Shown: positions 1-9,959 of the stretch, piece after piece
Numbering within the stretch: position 1 is the first letter of the stretch
Layout: the number at the start of each line of letters is the position of its first letter
Origin: Verrucomicrobiaceae bacterium
GTDB taxonomy: Bacteria > Verrucomicrobiota > Verrucomicrobiia > Verrucomicrobiales > Akkermansiaceae
Direction of reading: 5' to 3'
Assembly: GCA_027487435.1 (NCBI GenBank)
Contig: JAIYDP010000337.1
Location: 22,462 to 86,461 of the forward strand
Length of the DNA stretch: 64,000 nt
Translations under genes and position numbers: made by a program
Notes under the pieces: model-generated
Database searches by the model: none
What the model was told of the DNA's origin: nothing
What the model saw: only the letters and a program-made list of their open reading frames with translations

Positions 1-3000
1 CAGGACTTCTCAGGTCTTGAATCAATGGCATCATGGTCTTAAACTTCTCCACAGTCTCCTTCAGGCTCTGCCAAACAAGCCAAGACTTTATCTCCTTCCC
101 GAGCTTCGTCACCCTACGGCTGAACTTTTGGGCAGCGTCATCCATTGTTTCCACGCGGAGGGTTCGGAACTCGCCTGCTTTCCAATCGTTCCACATGTTG
201 TCCCACTCTCGAGTCATCTGCCAAACTTGATCAAGCAACTCGAGCTGAGAGGACACTGCAGCAAGGTCTTTGTAGTCTGGCTTGTCAAGCTCAAAAATCT
301 CCATGCCTTGCGCAAGGATTTTCTCCTGATTCGCATTCGAATTGCATCTCTCACGGAATTCGGAGATGATCTGGAGGGCTCGCTCGAAGGAGAAATTGGA
401 TGCGTTCATCGGTGCGTTGTTCTGGAAGTCTTCGCGCAACGTAGCCACTTCTTTGTCAAACTGGACGACAGCGCGCTCCAGGTCCTTCTTCATGTTCTTC
501 TTGGCATCGTTTAGCTTTCGCTCCGCTTCAACAAGGGTTGTAGTGAAGTTTTGCCACGCTGCTGGCAACAGAGAGAGGCGGCTGAGTTCCTCCTCTTTGA
601 TGGTCACCTCAAACTTCTCGAGCAGCTTGTACTGCAAATTGAGAGGCTCAAAGCGAGCCTCCACAGATGCAGTGCTGGACTGCAGCTGACGAAGCAGGGT
701 GATAGAACTGCCGAGTCCCTCCAAATTCGGCGGCGCCATATCGAGACGAGCGAGGGACGATGAGAAGAAGTCGTGAAGACTGCTGAGTTCTGCAAGAGCT
801 TGCTCGTTCAGAAGAGTTGTGAACTTCTTCTGCCACGAGACGCAATGCGAAACGATCGACGCTTTCAGAAGGGTGCAGTCAATCGAAATGAAATTCATAT
901 TTGTCACACTGTCCTCTTGCTGCACCTCCTTCTGCAAGTCCTTGTACTTCTGAGTGTCGCTTTCGAAAGCAGCCAACGTTCGGTTCGATCGCGCGTAGCG
1001 GCGGATGTAGGCATCCTTGTCATAGTCCCAAACGTGCTTGTATTTCTCCCAGAAGCTCAAATACTTCTGAAGCTTGTCCACACTTGAGCTCATTCCAGAC
1101 ATGATCAAGACCATGATGCGCAATACATCATCATCACCAGCGATGTTCTTGTAGATGGTCGTGACGGAGCTATCGTTCTTTTGCACTTCGATGAGCTGAC
1201 TAGCCTTTTCGTATTCGGCCTTCAGTCGCCCGCTCTCACGATCGGCTTCAAGTTGTTCTCGCTTCACCTCCAACTCGACGAGGAGTCGAAGTCGGGGCAC
1301 AGCGCTGAGAACGGTGATAAGTCTGACATTGTCAGTGCTTAAAACAAAAGGCATACTCTTTCGACACATTGTTAACCATCTGAGTGAGGCTGCTCATGCT
1401 CGGCTTGAACTCGACGCGAGAATTCGCCTCCAGGACGACATTTACGCGGAATAGAGGCACTGGCTCACGACGGACTTTATCGCCATTGATGGCTCTGGAC
1501 AGCTCTTGAAGCGAGCGCTTGACTGCTTGCCGCATCGCATCTTCAATTTGCTTATCACCTCGCGATATAAACACGTCCCATTCCTTGAGGACTTCTTGGC
1601 TGTCGTACTGGAAGACTCTGTAGATCATCTTAAAAGCCTCCATTACGTCTCTATGCATCGCAAGCAGCCTCTCTTGGACCCGGCGCCGATGAAACGCTTG
1701 CACTTTCTCGAATTCTTCCTCATCGTACACTCGTTTCTTCTCAATTTCGATGAGGGACGTTTCCGACACAAGGCGACAATTTCGGTTCAGCCTTGTCTTG
1801 CAGGACTTGAAATCCATCACCAACCCCTCCGTCGATTTGCAGAACCTTCGACTCTCCCGAACGTAGAAATCTACAATGCCCTTCGACGTCCACGTCAGTT
1901 TCGCAATGCCGGGCCCAATCTTCTTGTCAAGCGCCTTGATCTTGTCCGCAAAGAGACGCCGCTCGGACGTATCCAGCGCAGCCATGATGGCGTTGTAATC
2001 GCGCACGAGGAGGACGACGTGTTCCTTAACAAATCGTGTTCTGTCCTTGCTTGACGTATTCTCCATCGCGATGAACGGAATTGAGTACCCAAGGCGCTCC
2101 CAGTGCTCCACCTCCGCAAACAACTTGACAAGCTCGGTGCTGAAATTAACCTTGAGGAAACCATTCCCAGCAGCAACAATAAGCTTGTTCTGCAGGCCGG
2201 TGCCAACGCCTTGGCTCAACCGCTCCACCCAGTCCATGTATTGCTTCCGAATGTATTCCTCAAAAGTTGCAACCAAGGCGTTGAATTGGGTGTCAACTTC
2301 CGAATACTCTCGAAGGGACACAACAGCCCAGCTGCCTTGAAGAAGCTGCATCTGGCGAGAAATCCGCCGGCTAAAACTGCGTGCCCACAGGGCTGCCCCA
2401 GAAAACTTTGGGTACGTCGTTGGCAAGGGGGGATTTTTCCTGTGCCTATCGAATTCTCGCTTGGTGTGGTTCATTTCCGCGACGAACATGCTCAAAATAT
2501 CTGCTGTCTTCTTTTCCAATGTCCTCTTGATCGCCTTGGCGTTGTTAATACAGATCGTATAAAACATTCATACCTCGCGATGAGCGATGTGGGCAAACGA
2601 TTCTTGCAACTCGAAGGCGGCGTGAATGCACTTTACGGATTCGAAGGACGTTGTGATGACGTTTTGAAGCATCACCTCAAGGTCTTTGACGCCCCCCTTC
2701 AAGAGGTTGAAGTCATCGTGCCACCCCAGCGCTTTCACATCCAGCACGTTGTACTTCAAGTTGCGGAGGTGCTGAATTTGTCTGAGGAACGACACCTTGA
2801 GTACGTGAGCGACCAACCAAACAAATCAAACCCTGATATCCTCCAGGGATTTCTGGATATCCACACCCCTTGATCCTCCAAACGATGGGATCGCACTGAC
2901 GCGTTCGTCTGTACCGGGAACCAACACAATGTACGTAAATTGCATGCGCCATTCTGAAATCTCCATAAGGTCGCGGCAGCGCTGCACAAACGCGTCGATC

Positions 3001-4357
3001 TGAGCAAAGATTCGACTCTCGTCAAAGTCCCACTTGCGGTCCTTCTCTGAGCGATCAATGAGACGGACACAGCGGCGGTAGCATCGTTTCCATTCTTCGC
3101 CGCAATGAATTGACTCGTTGAGCTTCTTGACGCTTGCTTCCACAGCGCCGTCGGTGATTTCTTGAACTGAGAGGATGGAGCAACATCTGTCAATAATTTG
3201 ATTACTGATCTTCCTCAAGAGCCCACTGATTCTCTCTGCCGAGTTGTAGTGCTTAGAAAGCGACCAAATCACACGGACGTAATTCAAGATATTAGGAAGC
3301 ATAGCAGGAATATCCGATGGAAGGGCTGCAGCAAGCTTTTGACAAGGGATCTCAATGGGCTTCAAAAAGCGCAGATTATCTTGTGCCTCATCTGACCCTC
3401 GCTGGATGCTGTTGGACAAACTCTGAAAGGGAGACAAGTATGACGACTTGGCAAGCTCAAGAACCTCTACAATGCGCTGCACACCCGGTTGAATCAGCTG
3501 TTCTTGAATCCCAGACAAATCCACTGAGCGAGACTTCCAGAATTGGATCTCTGCAAGAGGGTTTGCGTCCTCTGCCTGCTCAGATGCTTCTTGAGCGTTC
3601 ACAACCGCCTTGATTTGCCTTGTCCAGTGAATGACAGTTGACTCTAGTCTCTGAACAAGGTCCTTCATTTTAGCGCTGGCTTCGAGGTCACTGAGATCCT
3701 CCTCGGGGATGTAAAGCACCGTCGATCCCTTGGCGGAGTGCACAGTCTCGGTTAAATTTGCCAAGAAGCGGCTCACTTGACTTGTGAACTCCTTTCGAAC
3801 TGTTTCTGGCCAAGACTTGTTTGCGCGGAAGTCACCGGCAAAGACGCCTTTCAGTAAATGAAGGAGGCCGTCAAGCGGGGCCTGACGGCAGCTGCCAAAA
3901 TACACGAGGTTCGCAATGTTTTCGGGCGTGACTTCGCCGACACTTTGAAATGCTTTTTTGTCCTTGAGGAAGTAGAATACGTCACTTCTGACTTCAGATG
4001 GAAGCGAAGGTGCAAGGATCAATCCAGTTTTTGAGTCTTGGAAGGCGAAGAGCTTAGTGAACTGCGCGTTGTCTGAGCGTGTCAAACTTTCAATCACGGG
4101 CGGTGGCTACTGAGGAAGTCCATTGCATTGAGCTTTTGCTCATCATCAAGCTTGTTGTTCTTCCAAACAATCGAAAGTTTCTCTTGCATCCAGTCGACGC
4201 AACGTAGATTTGCAAAGCCTTGGTTGATCTTGGAATCGATGGCATCCTCGGCGTCGTCAGCGGGCAGATCCGCAGGCGCCTCTTCCGAAGCTCCGCTTTC
4301 TGATGGTAGTTCAACCACAGGTTCTGCTGACAGTGGATCAGCGTCAGCACTTTCCAT
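1..4357 (-). CDS. Axonemal dynein heavy chain, N-terminal part (outer-arm gamma/DNAH5-like), partial
   Basis: This is the N-terminal tail and start of the linker of a dynein heavy chain, the motor of the ciliary axoneme. The gene starts at 4357 (MESADADP) and leaves the window at position 1, so the AAA motor lies outside. The DHC_N1 tail covers most of 1330-4100. The stretch 1-1320 reads as linker, with motifs such as DYDKDAYIRRY, the run TNMNFISIDCTLLKASIVSH, and LPLIQDL-like MPLIQDLRSP near the edge, which resemble outer-arm gamma/DNAH5/DNAH8 chains. Frames join across introns at 1323-1356, 2535-2573 and 2796-2831 (34-39 nt, GT-AG). Near 4100-4112 the first coding block (ending AMDFL) and the next (starting VIESLTRSD) are in different frames. 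Either one base is missing or a 62-nt intron removes the end of the first block. Family assignment is firm; the outer-arm gamma subclass is inference. Confidence 0.88.
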
Positions 4358-4446
4358 GCGTCAGTTATTCGAACACTGTAAATTTACAGCACATCAAAAA
4401 TAAAAGCTGACAGAGTGCTCTAAATTGGAAATTGTTATTTGTTTGG

Positions 4447-5613
4447 ATGAGCTTTTGCATTTCCCACTCAGATCTTGTGCATGATCTGTCTTTCGACTTC
4501 TATGGGACTGTGATTTCTTGATTTTCGCCGTCTTACATGTTCCAGAGGATTGTCACATGCTCAAGTGATCGAACAGCGAGAGTGTACGAAAAGAGCGAGG
4601 ACAACACTTGGACAGAGGTTGGCACTTTGAAAGAAGTTCGAAATCCGTGTGTGCATTGACGTTACAGGGGCACACATCTCGCATTTCGAGAGCTGTCTTT
4701 AGCCACCCAGAGTTTGGGCCGTGCATTGCGACCTGTTCGGAAGACAAGAAAGTGTGCGTTTGGAATGAAGACGAACGGGAAAAGAGGCATGACCGGTCAG
4801 AGAGGCGCAGCGACAATGAGCATTCATGGGTGTGCAAGGCAAGTCTTGTCGACTTTCGTCAGGCCGTCAACGATGTCAAATTCGCTCCGAGGCACCTTGG
4901 CTTGAAACTGGTCGGCCTCTGTGCTGATGCACTTACTCATCATCGTAGGCTTGCGCTTGCGATGACGGTCATGTTCGCATTTACGAGGCTCCAGATGTCA
5001 TGAATGTGACGTCTTGGACCCCTCACGTACATGTCGGCCTTACGTGTTGACGGTTTAGGCCGATATTGAAGTTGAGCCACCGTCGGCATCAGCAGGGATT
5101 GTGGCTGTAAGTTGGAATGCTGCAAGATTCGCTTCTCCGTCGATTGTCACTGCCTCTCGGTCAGGAACTGTCAAGGTGTTGTGCTTGCCTAATGTTGCTT
5201 ATTACTGTAGATATGGGTTTATGATAGCTCGTATCGAAAATGGACTTCTCCAGGAGCACCTCTTGGTAAAGCAGATGAAATCGGAAAAGAAGTGAAAGAC
5301 GTGAGTTGGGCACCTCTGTTGGGGCGGTCTTGCCACTACATCGCTGCGGCAGCAGGGTCGAAAGTGTTCATTTGGAAACTGAAAAAAGATTCGTATCAAA
5401 AGGAGCAGTTCCAGCTCAGCGATCGCACCGTTGACGTGAAGGTATTCTCAGAGGGCCAGCCCGTTTGGAGAGTTGAATGGAATTTGTCTGGGCGAATGCT
5501 GGGTACCCTTGACCATGTTTCTCTAACTTCGAATAGCTGCTACTTACGATGATGGGCGAGTCAGGGCGTGGCGTTTCTCCAATGGAGATTTTGTTCCTGT
5601 TGACCCCGTTTGA
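4447..5613 (+). CDS. SEH1: Nucleoporin SEH1 (WD40 beta-propeller)
   Basis: SEH1 is a WD40 propeller of the nuclear pore Y-complex and, in many eukaryotes, of the SEACAT/GATOR2 complex. Seven exons assemble into 319 residues, close to the usual SEH1 length: 4447-4509, 4546-4635, 4668-4910, 4949-5026, 5059-5175, 5211-5502 and 5537-5613. Every join keeps frame, and introns are 32-38 nt. Diagnostic SEH1 segments include DLVHDLSFDFYG at the N-terminus, VNDVKFAPRHLGLKLA, VRIYEAPDVMN, VAVSWN and VWRVEWNLSGRMLA. The start at 4447 follows because exon 1 supplies the first blade's D-x-x-x-D-x-x-F-D-F-Y-G strand. The divergent dynein gene starts 89 bp upstream, and the homeobox gene converges 82 bp downstream. 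Confidence 0.93.
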
Positions 5614-5695
5614 GGCACGATGCTCTTGTTGATTCCGCAGGTGCAAGAAGAATCCATGTCTTAGAGTCTGTTTACTTGTAAACTTTCGTCTTTCC

Positions 5696-6595
5696 TTACT
5701 GTTTTTCGTCGCTAGGACTCTCCACAACGCAGACGTGGCTTGGGCTTTCTTCAACTTCCGGAGTGGACTCCTTCATGCGGTCCAACGTGGGCCTCCAAAG
5801 CCGAACTCGAACGTTGCTGAACCAGTTCGTAACCTGCTTGGGCTCTATTCCGGCTTGCGCTGCCAGTATTGCTTTTTCGTCGTCGGTTGGATATGGATGA
5901 GCAAAATGCTCAACAAACCAATCGTTCAAAATTTTGGAAGCTGTATTCGGTAGAGCAGATCTCTTCTGAAAAGACGAAGCGCAGGAGCTACTTGATGCCT
6001 CACTGAGTCGCAACATTTCGGCAACAATCGCAGACTCGGCCTTCGAAAGTGTTCTGCGCTGTGATCGAATCGCTTTCTCGATTTCTTCTTTGAACACAGT
6101 TGCATCCACATTCGTTGCTTGAGTAAGCTGAGCAACAGTCCGAACCGCACGCCTTCGAAGGTGCTCGATCCGCTTTGACGTGTCTCTTGCAAGTTGAATT
6201 CGAGTCGCATCGGTGCCTTCATTGCTTGCGAGGTCTAGACCGTCAAGGAATTTGCTAAGCTTGTCTGCAGGAGTCAAACTCTTCCGAAATATCTCTGCAT
6301 TCTTTCGTGCGGCCATGAGGTGTACTGCTCTGATAACTTTCTGAGCAGCCGCAAAGAAGGGATTCACCGCCAGGGCAGTCGCTACTGAAGCGTACGATGG
6401 AGAGACATTTGAGTTGATTGCAATCTTATTCGTTGCATCCTCGAGAATAGCTTCCAATTTCAATGCAGCGTTGATCAAATTGGGAGTCGCTGGGGCATCC
6501 ATTCCTGTCCTCGCGACCATCTCGGCCCTGCGAAGAAGAACTTCCTCTGACAGAACCGGAGGAGATGAATCCTCAGCCTGGCGTTTCCCAGACAT
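5696..6595 (-). CDS. TALE-class homeodomain transcription factor
   Basis: An intronless 299-residue protein ends in a homeodomain at about residues 207-268. The three-residue loop extension is visible as AHPYPTDDEK, with the diagnostic P-Y-P at residues 234-236. The recognition helix is VTNWFSNVRVRLWRP, which retains the invariant W, F, N and R of TALE homeodomains. The roughly 200 residues before it are alpha-helical and alanine-rich, with no domain I can name. TALE factors act in the nucleus as DNA-binding heterodimers, often controlling sexual or diploid programmes in unicellular eukaryotes; that role is family knowledge, not shown here. The gene converges on SEH1. Confidence 0.93.
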   Translation of the reverse strand: MSGKRQAEDSSPPVLSEEVLLRRAEMVARTGMDAPATPNLINAALKLEAILEDATNKIAINSNVSPSYASVATALAVNPFFAAAQKVIRAVHLMAARKNAEIFRKSLTPADKLSKFLDGLDLASNEGTDATRIQLARDTSKRIEHLRRRAVRTVAQLTQATNVDATVFKEEIEKAIRSQRRTLSKAESAIVAEMLRLSEASSSSCASSFQKRSALPNTASKILNDWFVEHFAHPYPTDDEKAILAAQAGIEPKQVTNWFSNVRVRLWRPTLDRMKESTPEVEESPSHVCVVESPSDEKQ

Positions 6596-6687
6596 TTCCC
6601 AAGCACAGGTCAGACTGTGTCAAACATGTGGAGGACGCGGGTGCAGGAAATTGGGTTCTTTATGTACAAACGACTGTGGACTCATTT

Positions 6688-7390
6688 CTACTTTCTCTTG
6701 TCCTTCTCGCGTTCCTTTTCTTTCTCCTTTCGTTGTTCGCTTTCCGAGGAAGATTCGTCCTCCTTGTAGCGTCGGTCACGGTCTCTGTCTCTGTCTCTGT
6801 CCCTCGGGCGATCGCGATCTCGTTCTCGTTCACGTTCACGATCACGATCACGATCACGGTCCCGCTCACGATGTCGCTCACGATCGTGATCTCCATCACG
6901 CTCACGATCCCTGTCACGCTCCCTTTCTCGCTCTCTTGGCTCTTCTTTCCGTCGTTTCGACGTTTGCTCCTCCAATCGTGAGAACAAAACAAGCTCTCAG
7001 ACAGTGCGATAGTCAGAGTAGTCCATATGCGACGACGGATACCCGTGAAATGCCTGCGCTCCTTGATCAAAATCTTTCAAAACTTCAATCGTATCCTCTA
7101 TGTCCCTCATTCGGCGTTTCGTGTTGTCGACTCTGTGCATCGAATCGTCGCCATCATAGTACAGCATAGGCTGAAACTGGCCTGGTCTCAGGGAGAACTT
7201 TGGCCGTAGGCTTGCAGGCACAGACATTTGCGTTTGAGGCGCAGATATTAATGAGTCTGCCAACGCATCTCCTTCAAGTTTGTCAATCTCAGACTACTGT
7301 TGTCAGAAGAAAAAGATAGAATATCACATGGATTCCGGTCTCAGAAATTTTCTTTGATTTCGCATATATTTGGCAATATTGCCTGAACGT
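6688..7390 (-). CDS. RD/RE-repeat protein, possibly a pre-mRNA processing factor; 5' end unresolved
   Basis: Two clear coding blocks are joined by a 33-nt intron (6970-7002, phase 0). The first block includes [14 protein letters not shown], then [14 protein letters not shown] and ends DYSDYRT. The second starts [13 protein letters not shown] and becomes an almost pure Arg-Asp/Arg-Glu tract followed by a serine/acidic and lysine tail ending KEREKDKRK. Alternating R-D tails are typical of nuclear splicing and polyadenylation factors, but I do not recognise a defining domain. The first block lacks an ATG in the expected place. A candidate first exon at about 7350-7390 ([10 protein letters not shown], then KFLRPES) is preceded by ATG, but its splice phase does not fit cleanly, so the start is uncertain. 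Confidence 0.6.
6767..6955 (-). repeat. Degenerate hexanucleotide repeat encoding Arg-Asp/Arg-Glu dipeptides
   Basis: On the plus strand the tract consists of tandem tctctg, tctcgt and cacgat-type hexamers, for example four consecutive cacgat units near 6838-6860. On the coding (minus) strand it encodes about 60 residues of alternating R with D or E. It lies inside the RD-rich gene and keeps frame, so it is a protein-coding low-complexity repeat rather than an intergenic satellite. Confidence 0.85.
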
Positions 7391-7470
7391 TGTCTCATTG
7401 AACCCATAATTAAACCAATCTGAGAGGACAGCACCCGGGCGTTGCCATGGTTTGTCGGTTAGCTACTAGA

Positions 7471-7777
7471 TTAGACACACGGTGGATTCTGAACAGCATC
7501 GAATTCTGTGTCATAGACTGACTGGTTCGGCATAGGAAGAGCATTACTGACAGCAGCTTGAGGTTTCACGTAAACAAGATCCTTTCGCTGATGAACTCTG
7601 TGTTGTTTGAATCAGAAAAACATGCGACTCACATTGCAGATCCTGATCCAATGATGATCGTTTGCCCTGTATCCTCATCAAGATCTTCATCATTGTCCTC
7701 AACTACACCAACAGTCCTTAAAATGTTACAATGGGAGACACCGCGCAGCACTCTTCGTCTTTCTGTTCTCCTTCCAT
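7471..7777 (-). CDS. Small acidic protein, unrecognised
   Basis: Three short coding blocks give about 82 residues: MEGEQKDEECC, then an acidic stretch VVEDNDEDLDEDTGQTIII, then VHQRKDLVYVKPQAA, ending QNPPCV. A well-formed 35-nt intron at 7598-7632 (gtgagt to cacag) joins the last two blocks. The first join needs an intron of only 23 nt (7717-7739) containing a TTGTAAC branch-like sequence. The ATG lies 37 bp from the divergent LYRM2-like start, so the two genes probably share a promoter. I do not recognise the family. The acidic D-E-D-x-G-x-T motif argues for real coding. Confidence 0.5.
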
Positions 7778-7814
7778 GTTTTGCTCCTTAACTAAATTGG
7801 AAATTGAGTTCGTT

Positions 7815-8081
7815 ATGACGACATTAAAGGACTTCATGTTCCGTCGGGACGTTCTCAAACTTTACAGAGATTTTGTGAAACTTTCGAAAACTGTTGACGT
7901 ATCCTCTTCGTCTACTAGAAATCTGCTTCACTGACGACAAAGGAAAGAATTGATGGCGGAGGTTCGTTATGGCTTCAAGAATTCGAAGGATGAAGTTGAC
8001 TGGGACATGAAAAAACAGAGACTCCATGAGGGGAAGATATCATTTGAAAAGTTGTCGGCATCCATGCGCATGATGCGATGA
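7815..8081 (+). CDS. LYRM2: LYR-motif protein, LYRM2-like (mitochondrial)
   Basis: Two exons (7815-7909, 7943-8081; intron 33 nt) encode about 77 residues. The N-terminal MTTLKDFMFRRDVLKLYRDF carries the L-Y-R motif in the spacing typical of LYRM2, followed by the helix with F/W-x-W-D spacing and a C-terminal basic helix (KLSASMRMMR). LYR proteins are small mitochondrial accessory factors that bind acyl carrier protein and assist respiratory-complex or Fe-S cluster assembly; LYRM2 is linked to complex I. The start at 7815 matches the family N-terminus; an upstream in-frame ATG at 7731 is possible. The stop codon abuts the convergent PSMD5 stop with no intervening base. Confidence 0.78.
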
Positions 8082-9840
8082 TCAGGCGCTCTCAGTGGCG
8101 ACTGCAGGAATAGGATCCGACCCACGTTCTCCTTTCACAGGTAAGACGTTGCAATTTGGACTCAAACTAGAGTAGAATGGTCCTGTTTTCAAGAAATCAA
8201 GAAGCCGCTGTCCTGCATCCTGTTCTATTACATATCTAGTATAATGACGCGAACCTCGTGAGCCTGACCGCTGCGTTGAATTTCTCGTGCAATCAAATAT
8301 TTCCACTCCATTGCTATGTATTAAGACAATGAATGGCGTCTATCACCTTCCTTAACCGACTCAGCACGGCGATCCACAAGAAAATCAAGAAATCCAGCAA
8401 GGGCGGCAAAGGCAGCCGAGTAGTCGGGGATTCTGCAGAGAGCCCTTGGTGTGAGGGAGTTGTGGATGGCTGCACTGGATGACTCCTAAAGCAGAGCATC
8501 GGATCTCCACTATTGCTTGACGGGAGTATCTGAACAAACGAGCGCATACGCTTTGAATGTCGTGAACATGAAAGAATGTTGTTCTGGACGCTAAAACGAC
8601 ATTGACAGCTGCAGACCCGTTGTTCACGACAACAGCTAAGGTGGACATTGATGCAACTCGAAGATCGGTTGTCTTGCTATCGACCGTCTCAATCAGGGCC
8701 TCCGTCGCACCCTGGAAGTTGCAAAGTGCAGAGGCACCTTCAGGATGAGTTCGTCACCGAAGTTCTGCACCTTGCGGCGTTTGAGCGAGCGCTGCCATCG
8801 ATCGTAGCCCAATATCCTGCTCTTTGAGAAAGCAACAGGCCAATGTAACAATTTCAAATTTATCTTCCGATCTGACTAGACGAATCAGCCCTTGAATAAT
8901 GGTGGGGCCAATAAGGTCAAGCATTTCCGACGACTCAAAGCATCAGTCAAGTCTCTAACAAGGGCCACCTGTGCTGCAGTTGACGAAGCATACTGCCACA
9001 GCTGGGGAGACAGGACTGGGTCGTCTTGAAAAGAAGAGATTAGGTCAAGGAGAAAAGGAGAGTCGGAAGCCTTCGTAAGAACCTTCAAAGTCAACAAAAC
9101 ACGGGGAACACGACATCAGGGATGAATGTGATGTAAGCGAGTTTCGACAGAATGTCGTCGCTGAAGAGCTCTCGATGAAGATGAGATCTCAATATTGCAT
9201 CCTAAGGAATGAATGGACTCGGAAGGGGGGTGTCACCAATGGGGGACTCTGCGCTAACTTCGCCAAGATTGAAAAGCTGCGAATTCGAATCGTCGAGTCC
9301 TCCGAGTCCAAGAGACTGAGAAGTCGGGAAGAAGCAAGTTGGTCAGGGCTTCTCGAGTAGAACTTGGGCAGTTCAGTGAGGACAAGGCAAGCTCACCTGT
9401 GTGAGGACTTCCGCAGCTTGCTCAGATGTAGATGTGGCAGCGAAGCGCACGCAATCGATCAACGCATCCACCATTCCTGATTCGACCTACATTTTTCAAC
9501 CCGAAATTCAAAATTTATGACTGCGAGCACGCTTTCAAACTGAAATCCGCGCAGATGCCTCAAAATAGCTCCCCGAATGTCTTCGTTCCCGCTCCCAACG
9601 GCTTGAGCCGCAAGGGTAAGGTACTGAGATGTTATTTTGTAAAATCGTCCAGCCGCATACACGGCGATCATTGAAGAAATGCGCAGAGCACGACGTCGCG
9701 AGTATCCCGCGGACAGTTGGAGCCAACAAGTCCGAGTCGGCGAGTACACCCAACAGCTGATCCGCGGGTACAGCATTCAGGAGCAAAGTCGCAGATGCGT
9801 CGCTGGCTGGCAGAGACAGGAATTTTTCCACGTGTTCCAT
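8082..9840 (-). CDS. PSMD5: PSMD5/S5b-like proteasome assembly chaperone (ARM/HEAT repeats)
   Basis: A multi-exon gene encodes a helical-repeat protein. The N-terminus (MEHVEKFLSLP, then LLLNAVPADQLLGVL), middle helices (LLSLLDSEDSTIRIRSFSIL) and C-terminus (LLDFLKTGPFY followed by a short tail ending AVATESA) fit PSMD5, whose C-terminal arm has the pattern L-R-x-Y-L-x-x-G-P-Y-Y. PSMD5 binds the Rpt ATPase ring during 26S proteasome base assembly. Frames join through introns of 29-45 nt, for example one ending cactgaactgcccaag near 9370-9405. Exon boundaries at 8400-9100 and the final intron near 8150 were only partly resolved. Start at 9840 is the first ATG after an in-frame stop. Confidence 0.72.
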
Positions 9841-9959
9841 GGCTCGTTCTTTTTAGAGTGGGTCGGACGCAAAGAAAGGCGTCACCGCAGTGGGTACGAT
9901 CAGCAAGTAGGTTACAATCACTCACAACAAAATGATAGATGTACACGCATTGAAAGAGG

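Noticed and set aside
2103..2873. 256-codon plus-strand reading frame
   Set aside because: It lies antisense to conserved dynein tail exons and has no recognisable domain; a shadow frame.
6414..7169. 251-codon plus-strand frame with His/Asp repeats
   Set aside because: It is the antisense of the homeobox N-terminus and the RD repeat; composition is explained by the hexamer tract.
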